Origin: Girardinichthys multiradiatus
Taxonomy: Eukaryota > Chordata > Actinopteri > Cyprinodontiformes > Goodeidae
NCBI RefSeq assembly: GCF_021462225.1
Contig: NC_061813.1
Location: 17,508,442-17,572,441 of the forward strand
Length of the DNA: 64,000 nt
Direction of reading: 5' to 3'
This document shows, one piece after another, positions 49,901-60,666 of this stretch (the first letter of the stretch is position 1; every line of letters begins with the position of its first letter). Under the pieces are notes generated by a model. It saw only the letters and a program-made list of their open reading frames with translations, did not search any database and was not told where the DNA came from. Both the position numbers and the translations under genes were made by a program.

Positions 49901-52900
49901 TGCTGTTGTCCTTCCAGGCAGAACCTCCGAAGAAGCCTTCCAACTGGCGCAAGAAACATGAGGACTTCATCGCCACCATTCGGGCTGCCAAGGCCGCCAC
50001 TCAGGCAGTAAAGGATGGGGGACCATTACCCCCACCTCCTCCTCCGTCTTATGATCCAGGTAACAGACAGGTGGATTGATTTTAATTTTTTTTTTGTGTG
50101 TAGAAACCGATAACTAACAGAAACATAGACAGATCGTCCTTTGAATCGTGCATCTCAATGAATTTTCAAAGTTAAAAAAAGGGTAACTTCTTCAAGCAAC
50201 CTGTATGTCTACTAAACCTGCTTTTCAGATTACATCCAGTGTCCTTACTGTCAGCGGAGGTTCAATGAGAACGCAGCTGACAGACACATCAAATTCTGCC
50301 AGGAGCAAGCCGCCCGCATACCCATTAAAAACAAGTCAGGAGATGCCAAGAAGCCTCCGAGTCGCACACAGGTACACACACGCACAGCAATAACAAAATA
50401 AATCACAGCGCACAGTTTGTCTTTTTGCTAGAAAAATGTTCCTCGCATAACCTGATATTAAGCACAAAACCATGGTGAAAAAAAGGTCAGTTTAGAAAGA
50501 CTGCAATGCTACTTCTAACAAAATAAATTGCTTCTCGCTACTGGGAAAAACTGGGACTCCAGGAAGTACACATGTCATATAAATCAACCGTAGGAAACTT
50601 TCTCAGTTATCAATTAAGATCAGCTGTAAAAGAAAGAACAAAAAGAAAGAACAAACAGAGCACAACGTGCTTGGAACGACTTCTAAAAACACCTGGAGGA
50701 AGTTGTTCTGAAGATAAAGGCTACAGGCAGAAGTCAGATCTGACAGAGCTTCACAAAAATAAAATCTAGAGATGGATTGATATTGCTTAGTTTTATTTTT
50801 TTTTGAATGATACTGATTTTCTTCGCGAACTCACCGGCAGGTTTAATAATTTTTTTCCCAAAAGACCACATATGAGAAAAGCTTGTTTTAGGTTCTTTGA
50901 TAGAGATGGTAGTCTTGAATTCAACAGATAAGGAAGGACTTCCAATATTATCCCAATGAATGCATCAAAGCATATGACCTCACCTATCTGATTATTTAAT
51001 TTTGTGGCACTATTGGCCTTTAATTTTCTGTAAGTTGACTGACAGGAAATGGGGTGGAGAGAGGAGAAGACATGCAGCAAAGGTCAACAGGTCGGGACTC
51101 GAACCCGTGACAGCTGTGTCGAGGACTGTAGCCTCTGGAGATAGGTTGCTCTCCTTACCACTGTGCCCCCGCCACGCCCACCTTTATCTGATTTTTACTG
51201 AACTTAGAAAAAGTGAATCAAAGTGCATGCTGTTGGTTGATGCGCTTATGGACGAAAAATAGTAGAAGTTCTTATTTTTGTTGCATTTGTAGATAATCAA
51301 AAAAGGATTTTTCAGCATATTAGATTTGGCCGATTCTGATCCCTGGTCTATTGATTGGTGCATTTTTGTATTTAAAATCCAGTTTAGTCTTTTAAAAAAA
51401 GTAAACATCTTACTGGTGATTAAAGGTTGATTTTTTCATTCTTTCATTTAAATGAAAATACACTGCTCAACAAAATAAAGGGAACACTGAAATAACACAT
51501 CCTAGATCTGAATGAATGAAATATTCTCATTGGATACTTTGTTCTGTACAAAGTTGAATGTGCTCACAACAAAATCACACAAAAATCATCAATGGAAATC
51601 AAATTTATAAACCAATAGAGGCCTGGATTTGGAGTCACACACAAAATTAAAGTGGAAAAACACACTACAGGCTGATCCAACTTTGGATGGTCTCCTGAGG
51701 GATCTCCTCCCAGACTTGGACTAATGCATCTGCCAACTCCTGGACAGTCTGTGGTGCAACGTGACGTTGGTGGATGGAGTGAGACATGATGTCCCAGATG
51801 TGCTCAATCGGATTCACGTCTGGGGAACGGGCGGGCCAGTCCATAGCTTCAATGTCTTCATCTTGCAGGAACTGCTGACACACTCCATCCACATGAGGTC
51901 TAGCATTGTCCTGCATTAGGAGGAACCCAGGGCCAACCGCACCAGCATATGGTCTCACAAGGGGTCTGAGGATCTCATCTCGGTACCTAATGGCAGTCAG
52001 GCTACCTCTGGTGCGACCCTCCAAAGAAATTCAATTCAAAGAAACTTTATTGATCCCCGTGGGGAAATTAGAATTCCAGTACAACCCATCCAAACATACA
52101 TCATGACACAAGACAAGGAGGGGACGGGTCACCGAGGCTTTGCTGCCCACTCACAGGCACTGCCCTTACTAGATGAGAAAAGAGGCCACATTAGTAAGTA
52201 GAGGAAAAAAATCATATTTCACACTTTATCCTTAGCAGGATACAGTTTGAGATTGCAAAATACCTCAGAACAAAGAAGCAACAAGTTTACAAAACAACAT
52301 CATGCCGGGAACGGTGAAGGTGGTGTGAGGGGTGCATATGTTTATCTTGAGCATGTGTGTGTGTGAAAGTGAGTCCATGAAGCACTGTCACAGAGGCCAT
52401 TGTCCTTGATGGTACGTTGGAATGTTCATCAACCGGCCACAAAGTTCTGAGCAGGTCCACAGGTGTCCTCAGGGAAGGGAGGGAGCAGAGCGTCATGTTT
52501 ACATAACTTCCAGGAGAAGTTGAAGATAGCCAGCCATCAAAGCCATGCAGGGGAGCCAGATTCAGAAAAACAACAATTATTTTGGTTAGGCTGACTGTTA
52601 ATTTTCCGTCAGCCTTGAGAGTCTCGTTGGAGCTTCTCAAAGGCGAATCCAAACAGCCAAATTCCTGGTCTTTCGCCAGATCCGAGCGAACAACTGTCTC
52701 CAAGATTTATCCCATTTCACCCCTGAGTCCAGGAACCGCAACTTGCCTGCGATCCTAAGGATCACATCCAGTCTGCGATTCAGCTCACGTAACATCTCAG
52801 TCTGAGTGCTGATCGCCTTGAAGATCCCATCACACATGCCAGGCAGCCTCACAATTGTCAGAACAGCTGCTGACACTCTCCGAATTTCTCGATATGCCAG

Positions 52901-55900
52901 GTAACCACTGACTCCAAAAAGCAGAAATCCTGATATCAAGCATCCAGTTATATACATATCTTCCACATCCTCGACTGACATTATTGACAAACACACAATC
53001 CTCCACTTCTGCCAGGAGTCCATTGTGTATCCAGAGAAAAACGTCCAGTCCGGACAAGTTGGGCTCTCCTTCACCCTGTCTTCTTGTCGAGAAAATTTGA
53101 TCAATTGCATTGAGAGACCAGCTGACCAAATCCATAACTAAGAGTTTGGATGATATGCAAAAAGATGCTCCAAAAAGAAGACAAGACACACAGCTGAAGC
53201 AGGGCAGGTATGGGAGGGGTGCGGGAGACAGAGAAAAAGTGTCCTCCTCCACCGAGAGCAAAAAGAAATGCCACCCCACACCATTACTGACCCACTGCCA
53301 AACCGGTCATGCTGAAGGATGTTGCTGGCAGCAGATCGCTCTCCACGGTGTCTCCAGACTCTGTCACGTCTGTCACATGTGCTCAGTGTGAACCTGCTTT
53401 CATCTGTGAAGAGCACAGGGCGCCAGTGGCGAATTTGCCAATCCTGATGTTCTCTGGTAAATGCCAAGCGTCCTGCACGGTGTTGGGCTGTGAGAACAAC
53501 CCCCATTTGTGGGGCCCTCATACCATCCTCATGGAGTCGGTTTCTAACCATTTGTGCAGACACATGCACATTTGCGGCCTGCTGGAGGTCATTTTGCAGG
53601 GCTCTGGCAGTGCTCCTCCTGTTCCTCCTTGCACAAAGGTGGAGGTAGCGGTCCTGCTGCTGGGTTGTTGCCCTCCTACAGCCTCCTCCATGTCTCCTGG
53701 TGTACTGGCCTGTCTCCTGGTAGCGCCTCCAGGCTCTGGACACTACGCTGACAGACACAGCAAATCTTCTTGCCACAGCTCACATTGATGTGCCATCCTG
53801 GATGAGCTGCACTACCTGAGCCACTTGTGTGGGTGACCAAAACATCAGCCAGAAAGCATAGGTACTGAGAAGTGGTCTGTGGTCAACACCTGAAGAACCA
53901 CTCCTTTATTGAGTGTGTCTTGCTAATCACCAAAGATTTCCCCCTGTTGTCTATTCCATTTGTACAACAGCTGTGAAATTGATTGTCAACCAGTGTTGCT
54001 TCCTAAGTGGACAGTTTGATTTCACAGAAGTTTGATTTACTTGGAGTTATATTGTGTTGTTTAAGTGTTCCCTTTATTTTTTTGAGCAGTGTATTTCAAA
54101 ATTCAATCAATAAGCTTTAACACAATGTTCTTATCTTCTGTTTGAGAGCAATTTGTTTTGATCCTGGTAAAGAGCTAAACCCACAGATATAGTTTCCATT
54201 CAACATTTTCTCATGTCCGCCACAGTAAATTAACAGATGCTTGTATATTGCATGTGTTTTCTGTTCTTATGCTTCCTTTCTGTCCTCAGTTTAAGCCTCC
54301 TGGTTCTGTAAAGAAAGCGAACCCTCCTGCTGTATCCACGATCCCCTCAGCCTCTTCCCGTTTACCTCAGAGACAAGGCCTGGGACAGTCCACTGGTAAG
54401 GCAGCACAGCTGTGTTAATCTGTCATCATATGCTACTGTATTCAAAGTCGGCAAGTGTGTGTCTGCCCCTTTTTTTGCGACTGAGAGGACCATTTTTCGT
54501 ATTTCACCAGCAAAGTGAGGACATTTTCATGGTCCTCATTTTGTTTTTTGCTAGTTGTTAGGCTTAGGAGTAAGGTGTGAATTGAGTTAAGGTTAGGTGT
54601 AGGGTTAGGTATGTACTGCTAATGGTTAGGTTTAGGTGTAGGTGTAGGGTTAGGCCATGGAAAGGGTTGAATTGAAATCAATGGACGTCAATGAGAGTCA
54701 ATGCAAGGTCCTCACTACATATAGTAAGACAACAGTGTGTGTGTGGCTGATTTTAAATTGGAGTTACTTTCCTAAGATTCTATGTCCAGACTTTTCGTTT
54801 TTTTCCCAATTTTTTTCCCTTTTTTGTGACTTCCACTAATGAGAAATAAGAGAACATATGTAGCCATCTGAAGGAAATCCACTCCACCTACCCTTTCTCC
54901 CTTTCTTTTCTTCTTTTTCTCTGTGGTGGTGGTGGTGGGGCGCCGCTTCGCCTTTGGGTGCTTGTAGCTCCCAACATTTTTCAGAAGGGTGGTAGTGCTG
55001 TCACTTTTTCCTGGCAACTAATTAGGTATGCAGAGTCTGTAAACAAAACTTGTTCTTGCTGAGCTATTGCCACCGAGCTATGAGCTTAGCACGTCAGACA
55101 GAAGTCATGATGATAAACAAGAAAAGCCAAAGACTACATCTTGGTTGTAACAGTATAAAATAATAATTTTATGCTGACCAATATGAAATTATCTGTTAAA
55201 AGTAAACTGACCGGAAGTCTGTCCGAAGGTCACACCAGGGCATAGATAGTAGGCCTTATTCCAAATCTTGGGTCAAGATCACTGATACTGATATTGACAT
55301 AATATTGGTAAAGATGTCCTAAATCTCATATTAAATCTGGAAAAATCCATCCTTTAATTTGGGTACATATTCTGTATTCAGTAGGAAAAAACTATATGAA
55401 AGAACAAAATATTGTTTTAAACAAAGTTGTTGCACAAATATTGGTACTCCTAACTATCCCTCAAAAACCAGAACATTTTCTAATTAGCACTTTGCATTTT
55501 TTAGGTTGAGGATGTAGGAACCGTTAGTTAGAAATCATTTTGTTTACCTGGGGTATAATATGGTGTAACACTAAAGTATTTTAGCCGCTGGTCGCTAGGC
55601 TGGACTACAAGCCAAGTTTGTCTCGTCACAATACGCATTTAGAAGGATGGTAAAGCTCACTGTTGAAGAACCTCGATGTTAGCTTGAAATCCAGAGCAAA
55701 AGCAAAATTAATAGACAAGCCTGGGGGTGAAAAAAAAACAGATGGACAAAGCAGAGAGTTATGTTTCCAGAGGAACTCTAAATTGTGAGACGTCACCTGT
55801 AGAAGAGAGGCTATTAAATAGACCTGGAACACCTGTGTGCCTCTAAGCCACGGCCTCAGATACACACAGAGGACCACGGGTCTCTCTGATCAACTTGGAA

Positions 55901-58337
55901 GATGCTATTGGTAAAACACACTTTGACTCTTTGATTATTGGATGTTTTTGTGCTAATGGTGGATCATAGGAACAAAGGTGTAGCAAGAGTATAGAATTTA
56001 AATGTCTGAAAATTTATAGTTTCTAAGTTTGATTATGTTTAATTAAAGTTTGAATAAGAACAAACCCCTTTTTAATGTTGATATATTTGAGGGGAATCTG
56101 TTAGATTTAGAAAAATCAACTTTATTCAAATTATCCTTATTTTAAAGGATAAGTAATTTACAGTAGTTCTGTGATCTTCACATTAAGCATGTTAACTTGC
56201 TGTAATTGCATGTGTTCGTCTTTTATAAAAGCAAAGATAAGTAGGAAAGACAAAGAGCTGCCTCATGCGGTCTTCCAGGTTAAGCCTTTTCAAGTTTGCG
56301 CAGAAGAGAGTAAAAAGAACCTGACGCTCAGTAAAGAATGGCTTCTTGTTTTTTCCAAGTCTCCATAGCAACCATTAGATGCCTGCTTGCCAACCAGTTG
56401 TTTAGATTAGGTGCTCTCCCAACCCCCTGATTTTGTCAGGAAAATGTTGACAGCAGGGATAGTAATGAATGTGGTGCGGGTGTTGTAACATGAGATTTTC
56501 TCACCACTAATAAACGCATTTAAATGAAAGTTTTTTTTTTTTTTATTTCCCTAAAATTATCTGTGTGTAATTATGGTAATTTGATCAAATAATTACTTCT
56601 CTTTAAGGCTATTTACGCATCTTTACCAGAAGTACCAATAAATGTGGGCAGCAGTGCGTATAGAAAGAAAATACACTGTAAATAGAAAACTTTAAAAAAC
56701 CCAAGCAGTTTATTATAAAACAGAAGTTAAGTTGCAAGTGTTTTCAAATGTCAAAGAAAAGGGAGTGCTGCTTTATGGATCAAACCTTGGCTGAAGGAAC
56801 TGCTTTGCAATGCTCTGCAGATGTTTTTTTCCATTGAGAGAAAAGCTCTATTTAGATGCATGTCTTGGGTTTACTATGTGAATGACAGCATGACATACCC
56901 ATAATCATCCCGTCATAATCACGCCTTTTCGTTTTTCTCACCGTCACTCATTTAAGGAATCCCATCAAGTAAGGCTAACCCAGCAGGCTCGGTGAGAAGC
57001 AATCTCTCTGGACTGTCAAGCCCACCCTCATGGTGAGTCCATTTAGCCACACGCTCAGGGTCATCCATGCTTAACATACATTCAGTAAGTGGGAATATAT
57101 GTTCCAATGGGACTCATTTGTCAGATTAACAGTATCCATTGAAAAAGGACAACCTTTAAGCAGGTATTATTGGATATGACTGCATTTATCTAATGCTGAT
57201 GTCTAAATGGGATTGTTATGCTCCGAATTCCCACTCTGTGTGCAGGAAAAACATCAACCCTTTCACCTTTAGTCGTTGCTTTTACCAGAGTTTCGTGCCC
57301 AGATGATAATCTTTGTTCTGCGTCTCTTTTTGGCAAAAGGTTCGAGTCAAGTTGGAAAATATTGGAACTGAAAATACTGCAATTCTACCTGTAATTAGAT
57401 TGAAGTCTGAAACATTTCAGTTTTACTTAGTTATTTTTTTTTTTTTTATTGCTTTGTGCACTAAAGTGTGTCTGTACAGGATCATTTAATCTAACATTTA
57501 ATCTGACTCAAGACCAGCATTACTTCACTTTCCATTCTAAACATGCCATTAGAAAAAAAAAATTGCTCTTTAACTAAAACTCAAGTCTTACATTAAGAGT
57601 GTGCAATCTTACTTTAAAATGTATAGTCTATTTAAATAGTAACCCTTATTATCTTTTGTGCTGTTGACATGTAACTGAAACTGTACTAATGATCGAATCA
57701 GTGTAGGAAGTTGGTGTAGCTCAGATTTGTATGTACCAGAATGAGCTCAGATGCATGCTTTAGAGCTGAGATCTGTGTCTGCAAAGCCAGTCCTCTCTGT
57801 GATTCGCATGTCATATCCTTGCCTCTGTTTTCCCTCTTCTCAGCGTGGGAAATAAGATCAGAGCTGTAAGCTCAAGCTACGGGTGTGCGAGGAACTCTCC
57901 GTCAGGAATAGCAGCCAACAAAAAGAAAGCTGACACCTACACATCTAGGTAAATTACCTAGAGCTTCTCCAGAGGCTGTGGGAGAAATACTTGCCAACTT
58001 TCACCACCCCCTTGTGGTGTTTATGCTGTATTGCGTTCCATCTAAAATCCATTGTCTTACAAATTTGATCTGATTTGAATAATGTTCATACATGGCGCCT
58101 TTGTGGAACATTTTTCTGATAACATTTTACCTAAGATGGCACACATTAATTATTTTTTTTTTTGTATTTTAAAAGACTTTAGCCCTTTGTTATCTTTTCA
58201 GGAATGATGTTGACTGTGGAAATGAAATTGACAACGTTGGAATAAAGAGCAAGTTCTGCCACGCCTGTGGTACCAAGTACCCTGTTGACTCCGCTAAATT
58301 CTGCTGTGAATGTGGGGTCCGGAGGATGTGCATCTGA
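46901..58337 (+). CDS. zc2hc1a: Zinc finger C2HC domain-containing protein 1A, ten coding exons, 314 aa
   Basis: Protein of unknown biochemical role with zinc-binding C2HC motifs (formerly FAM164A/C8orf70). Coding exons: 46901-46919, 47506-47579, 48256-48372, 48821-48847, 49918-50059, 50229-50371, 54290-54395, 56957-57032, 57844-57948, 58202-58337. All have GT/AG ends and the total is 945 nt in frame. First C2[22 protein letters not shown]. Then [40 protein letters not shown], a [10 protein letters not shown] run, and the second C2[23 protein letters not shown] Ser/Pro-rich linker leads to a C-terminal four-Cys ribbon ([20 protein letters not shown]). Human ZC2HC1A (325 aa) has the same blocks in order. 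Either ATG (46901 or 46904) could start. The 27-nt exon 4 is absent from the human text I know and may be optional. Poly(A) signal AATAAA at 58550-58555. Tail to tail with the il7 candidate. Confidence 0.93.
48821..48847 (+). other. zc2hc1a: 27-nt microexon of zc2hc1a (probable cassette exon)
   Basis: Encodes LQSSAASQK between KPIKPK and [10 protein letters not shown]. The acceptor TTGTATTTCAG and donor GTAAGTTC are both near consensus, and both neighbouring introns are phase 0, so inclusion or skipping keeps the frame. Whether it is constitutive cannot be told from sequence. Confidence 0.6.
50767..51370. mobile_element. hAT-like MITE carrying a nested SINE
   Basis: The left side AGAGATGGATTGATATTG and the right side GATTGGTGCATTTTTG are roughly inverted. 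They match a repeat common in fish whose ends read AGAGATGCACC-GAT. A tRNA-like SINE sits inside at about 51035-51185. The interior is decayed and without ORF. Located in the zc2hc1a intron after exon 6. Confidence 0.5.
51035..51185 (-). mobile_element. tRNA-like SINE, antisense
   Basis: Read on the minus strand it starts near GGGCGTGGCGGGGGCACAGT and contains a B-box-like GGGTTCGAGTCCCGACC. It is followed by text ending in TCTTCTCCTCTCTCCACCCC. A second member is at 61590-61790, also antisense. Short, non-coding. Confidence 0.65.
52031..53261 (-). mobile_element. Non-autonomous retroposon with a Rex1-like tail, inserted in Tc1 copy B
   Basis: Bounded by the direct repeat AAAGAAAT (52023-52030 and 53262-53269), a target-site duplication in the transposase gene. 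The end at 52031 reads TTCAATTCAAAGAAACTTTA followed by TTGATCCCCGTGGGGAAATT, very like the 3' tail of the antisense Rex1 copy at 26493. This is therefore the 3' end and the element is on the minus strand. About 1.23 kb, no reverse transcriptase or endonuclease, one membrane-protein-like ORF. I infer it moved with Rex1-type LINE machinery. Confidence 0.7.
52637..53110 (-). CDS. Unrecognised one-membrane-segment ORF (157 aa) inside the Rex1-tailed retroposon
   Basis: I do not recognise a family. The ORF starts [20 protein letters not shown] but the first 28 residues may be out of the original frame: an overlapping minus frame (53279-52830) contains [20 protein letters not shown] just upstream, and a one-base change near 53060 would fuse it to the DSWQKW part. 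Visible parts: hydrophobic segment at about residues 53-73 ([21 protein letters not shown] without polar breaks); a helical stretch with [20 protein letters not shown] at about 103-121; and a strongly basic, Trp-rich end ([20 protein letters not shown]). A further open frame, 52703-52287, continues downstream. The length and sustained character suggest that it was once translated. No function is assigned. Confidence 0.45.
   Translation of the reverse strand: MQLIKFSRQEDRVKESPTCPDWTFFSGYTMDSWQKWRIVCLSIMSVEDVEDMYITGCLISGFLLFGVSGYLAYREIRRVSAAVLTIVRLPGMCDGIFKAISTQTEMLRELNRRLDVILRIAGKLRFLDSGVKWDKSWRQLFARIWRKTRNLAVWIRL
54445..54745. repeat. GGTTAGG-rich repeat, probable MITE
   Basis: A block with repeated GTTAGG/GTGTAGGGTTAGG motifs at about 54550-54655, flanked by GTCCTCA-type text (ATGGTCCTCATT on the left, AAGGTCCTCACTACATATAG on the right). 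This layout is common in teleost non-autonomous repeats. It sits in zc2hc1a intron 7, has no ORF, and is not a telomeric array because the unit is irregular. Confidence 0.5.
54746..56956 (+). other. zc2hc1a intron 7, remainder
   Basis: AT-rich intron between the GGTTAGG-rich repeat and the exon at 56957. No exon with family likeness or recognised repeat is seen; open frames at 55626-55877 and 56171-56368 are uninformative. Confidence 0.55.
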
Positions 58338-60666
58338 CCGAGGTCAAAAGTCAGAGAAGGAAGAGGAAGTAGGGATGCCCCTGTGCTCGATTAGCAGTGA
58401 ATTATTTCACCAAAGCTAATGAACATTAAAGACAAAGAACACATTTCCCGTCATTAATTTCACACATGCTGCTGGTTTCCTAGTAGCTGAGGGGTATAAC
58501 TAAGATAAAGGTTATACTGCTCTATGCAACAAAACTGTTGATATTCTACAATAAATGTTGCTGATTATTTTGGTTAAGCGGTCCCGATGGTTAACTGTTA
58601 AGCTTTGAAGGGTGATTATCTTAATGCATGTCGGCTTTTACTGGAACCAGCCATGCATATGATCTCAGCTTTCCTCCCACTGTTGATTTTGCGATATCGC
58701 TCTTATGCACGTGTCTAAAACAACGTTACTGCATTGAGGTTAGCTGGTGTGCAGAAATCCACACTGAGAAGTATGTTGTTAAAGGTAAAAGAACATTATG
58801 TGCAGCTAGTTTAAATGTGAATGCCCTTCAACGTCTATCCCGACCTGAAACACATTCGGTCAGTCTTCTCTTATCAAGCAGAAGGTTATCATAATAAAGT
58901 GCATTATAATTGACTACTGAAAAAACACAGTGTGGTTTTTACATTAAAAATAGGCTGGAACTTTTCTCTTACCACCTTGTTTAGACAGGGGCCACTGCGT
59001 TTAAAAACCAGATTTTAAAGGTTAGTTGCTCCCTTAAATGTCACTTTAGAGACAAAATGTTATATAATACTACAGACAAATGTAGCATTTAACCTGTCCT
59101 TTCCTTTCTTTTTATTTTATACAGTAAAATATTTATTTTCTTAAGCCATTTCATATTTACTGAATAATTTAAGGATTGTGTCTGTTCTTCAATGCTTCAC
59201 AGAATTCATTTGTTTTTATCTGAATTAGTTTGAAACGTGTAAATGTTTTGCTCTTCCGGATTTTTTCTTATGGATTCAGCATGGAGTGCATTACAGTTTG
59301 TAATACCCTAAGTACAGTGACACTAGAGTGTTTATTTCTGTCGGGGGCCGGCCTAAACTATTTGTGACTCATCAGTGCTTATCTAAGTTATGTCCTTCAA
59401 TTTATTGGTTATTTAAGTCATTTTTTTACTCTGAAGTATGATTTGAATATATGTTTTTCAAACGAGTGAAAAGGAGAAATATTTAAACATACCGAACTGG
59501 TGGGATTTCTCCCGCTAACAACAGCATTGAACCTATATATGGTGATGCATTTAATGACATGTAAATCAGCCATCAATAAACCTCTTTGAAAATATCGGTG
59601 AGAAAATGGAGGCTTAAAGGATGTTATAGAAGGTGATTTAGAGTACAAAGTAAGATCTTTAATTATAAATATAGATGGGAAAAACCCATGCAATATCATA
59701 TACAATAATATACTTCACCAGCTTAGAAATTGGCCTTTTATCTAGTTGTAATGGTACCTTAAAGTACAATACAGAAAACAGCAGCACTGCAAGTAGTAGG
59801 AGGGTTAAGGAGCAAAGGCTGCATTCTTAAATTTTTTTAATGCATATGCTACAAGTCTAGTTTCTGAGCATGACTGGATTTTTTCCTTTATAAATGATAT
59901 AAAAGTACCATAAATCACCACACGAACTAAACCTTGTGGGAAAGGCATTTTGGATCTCTCCCACCTAAGTAATAAGGTCTCTAAGTGAGCTCAGCCATCT
60001 GTGGCACAATATGCTTTTAACATATCAATCATTTCAAGTGACTAATAAACACATTGTCACTAAAGACAGTACCAATGACTTGACACACAGCCTAAAACAA
60101 CCGGCTTTAGATGACTGAAATAATAAAAATATGTTGGGACTAGTCAGCTCATTCTTTTCCAAAGTGAAAGCAAAACTGCATTTAAGCACCACATTGTTTC
60201 CAGGTTGTGCTTCAGGAGTCATTTCTGAGTGAGTAAAAGCCGAAGCAGATTTTACACAAATGAGACCTTTTAGCTTTATCGTCTGAAATAGATTCTTCTC
60301 TGAACACATCTTCAGCTGCTGGCTAAGTCCATTCCGAAAGCCTTTAGTGTGAATTTCTCATTGTAGCAGTGAATATAGACAGCACACGGCTCCTCCTTCG
60401 CAGAGTGTGGGGGAGTCCAGTTTGTTAGACTTACAGAAGCAGTTCTGTTTCCTTTGGCTTGTTTCTGTGTAGCTTGGAAACTGATCTCAAGAGTCAGTAG
60501 TCGTGCAACACCCAAAGCAGCAGCAAGACGGATATACCGATATTTTACAGGAAAGCTTGAATTAACTGGTAGCTTCTTTCATAATCCAAAACGACAGCAC
60601 AGTATAGGCAAACTGGCAGCACAGGAAGTTATTTTTTTTGGTTTCATACTGTGCTTCAGCTCAGTT
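58338..60666. other. Shared 3' flank of zc2hc1a and the il7 candidate
   Basis: Convergent intergenic space. The zc2hc1a 3' UTR probably ends soon after AATAAA at 58550-58555. The right part next to 60667 should be the il7 3' UTR on the minus strand. No other gene is supported; open frames of about 70-95 codons lack recognisable content. Confidence 0.5.

Larger units (their letters stand above)
51665..53776 (-). pseudogene. Tc1-like transposase, copy B, interrupted by a retroposon
   Basis: The N-terminal two thirds read open from 53776 ([20 protein letters not shown]) past the first Asp (FTDESRFTL) to [12 protein letters not shown] at about 53270. The C-terminal third resumes beyond the insertion, from about 52020 to 51665 ([38 protein letters not shown]). 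The catalytic triad is intact. Apart from the insertion there is a small in-frame loss next to the site (the ALHVLT stretch of copy A is missing) and an altered C-terminus after PQETIQ. The copy was in better condition than copy A before it was split. Confidence 0.88.
51461..54091 (-). mobile_element. Tc1-like DD34E transposon, copy B, split by a retroposon
   Basis: Same family as copy A at 15227-16793. TA flanks at 51459-51460 and 54092-54093; ends CACTGCTCAACAAAATAAAG and the reverse complement of CACTGCTCAAAAAAATAAAG. The transposase runs on the minus strand but is interrupted by a 1.23-kb insertion at 52031-53261. Without the insertion the element is about 1.39 kb. It lies in the zc2hc1a intron between the exons ending at 50371 and starting at 54290, antisense to the gene. 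Confidence 0.92.

Noticed and set aside
54550..54655. Possible interstitial telomere repeat (GGTTAGG-like)
   Set aside because: The units are irregular (GGTTAGGTGTAGGG) and the block sits within a common non-autonomous repeat, so it is not a (TTAGGG)n array.
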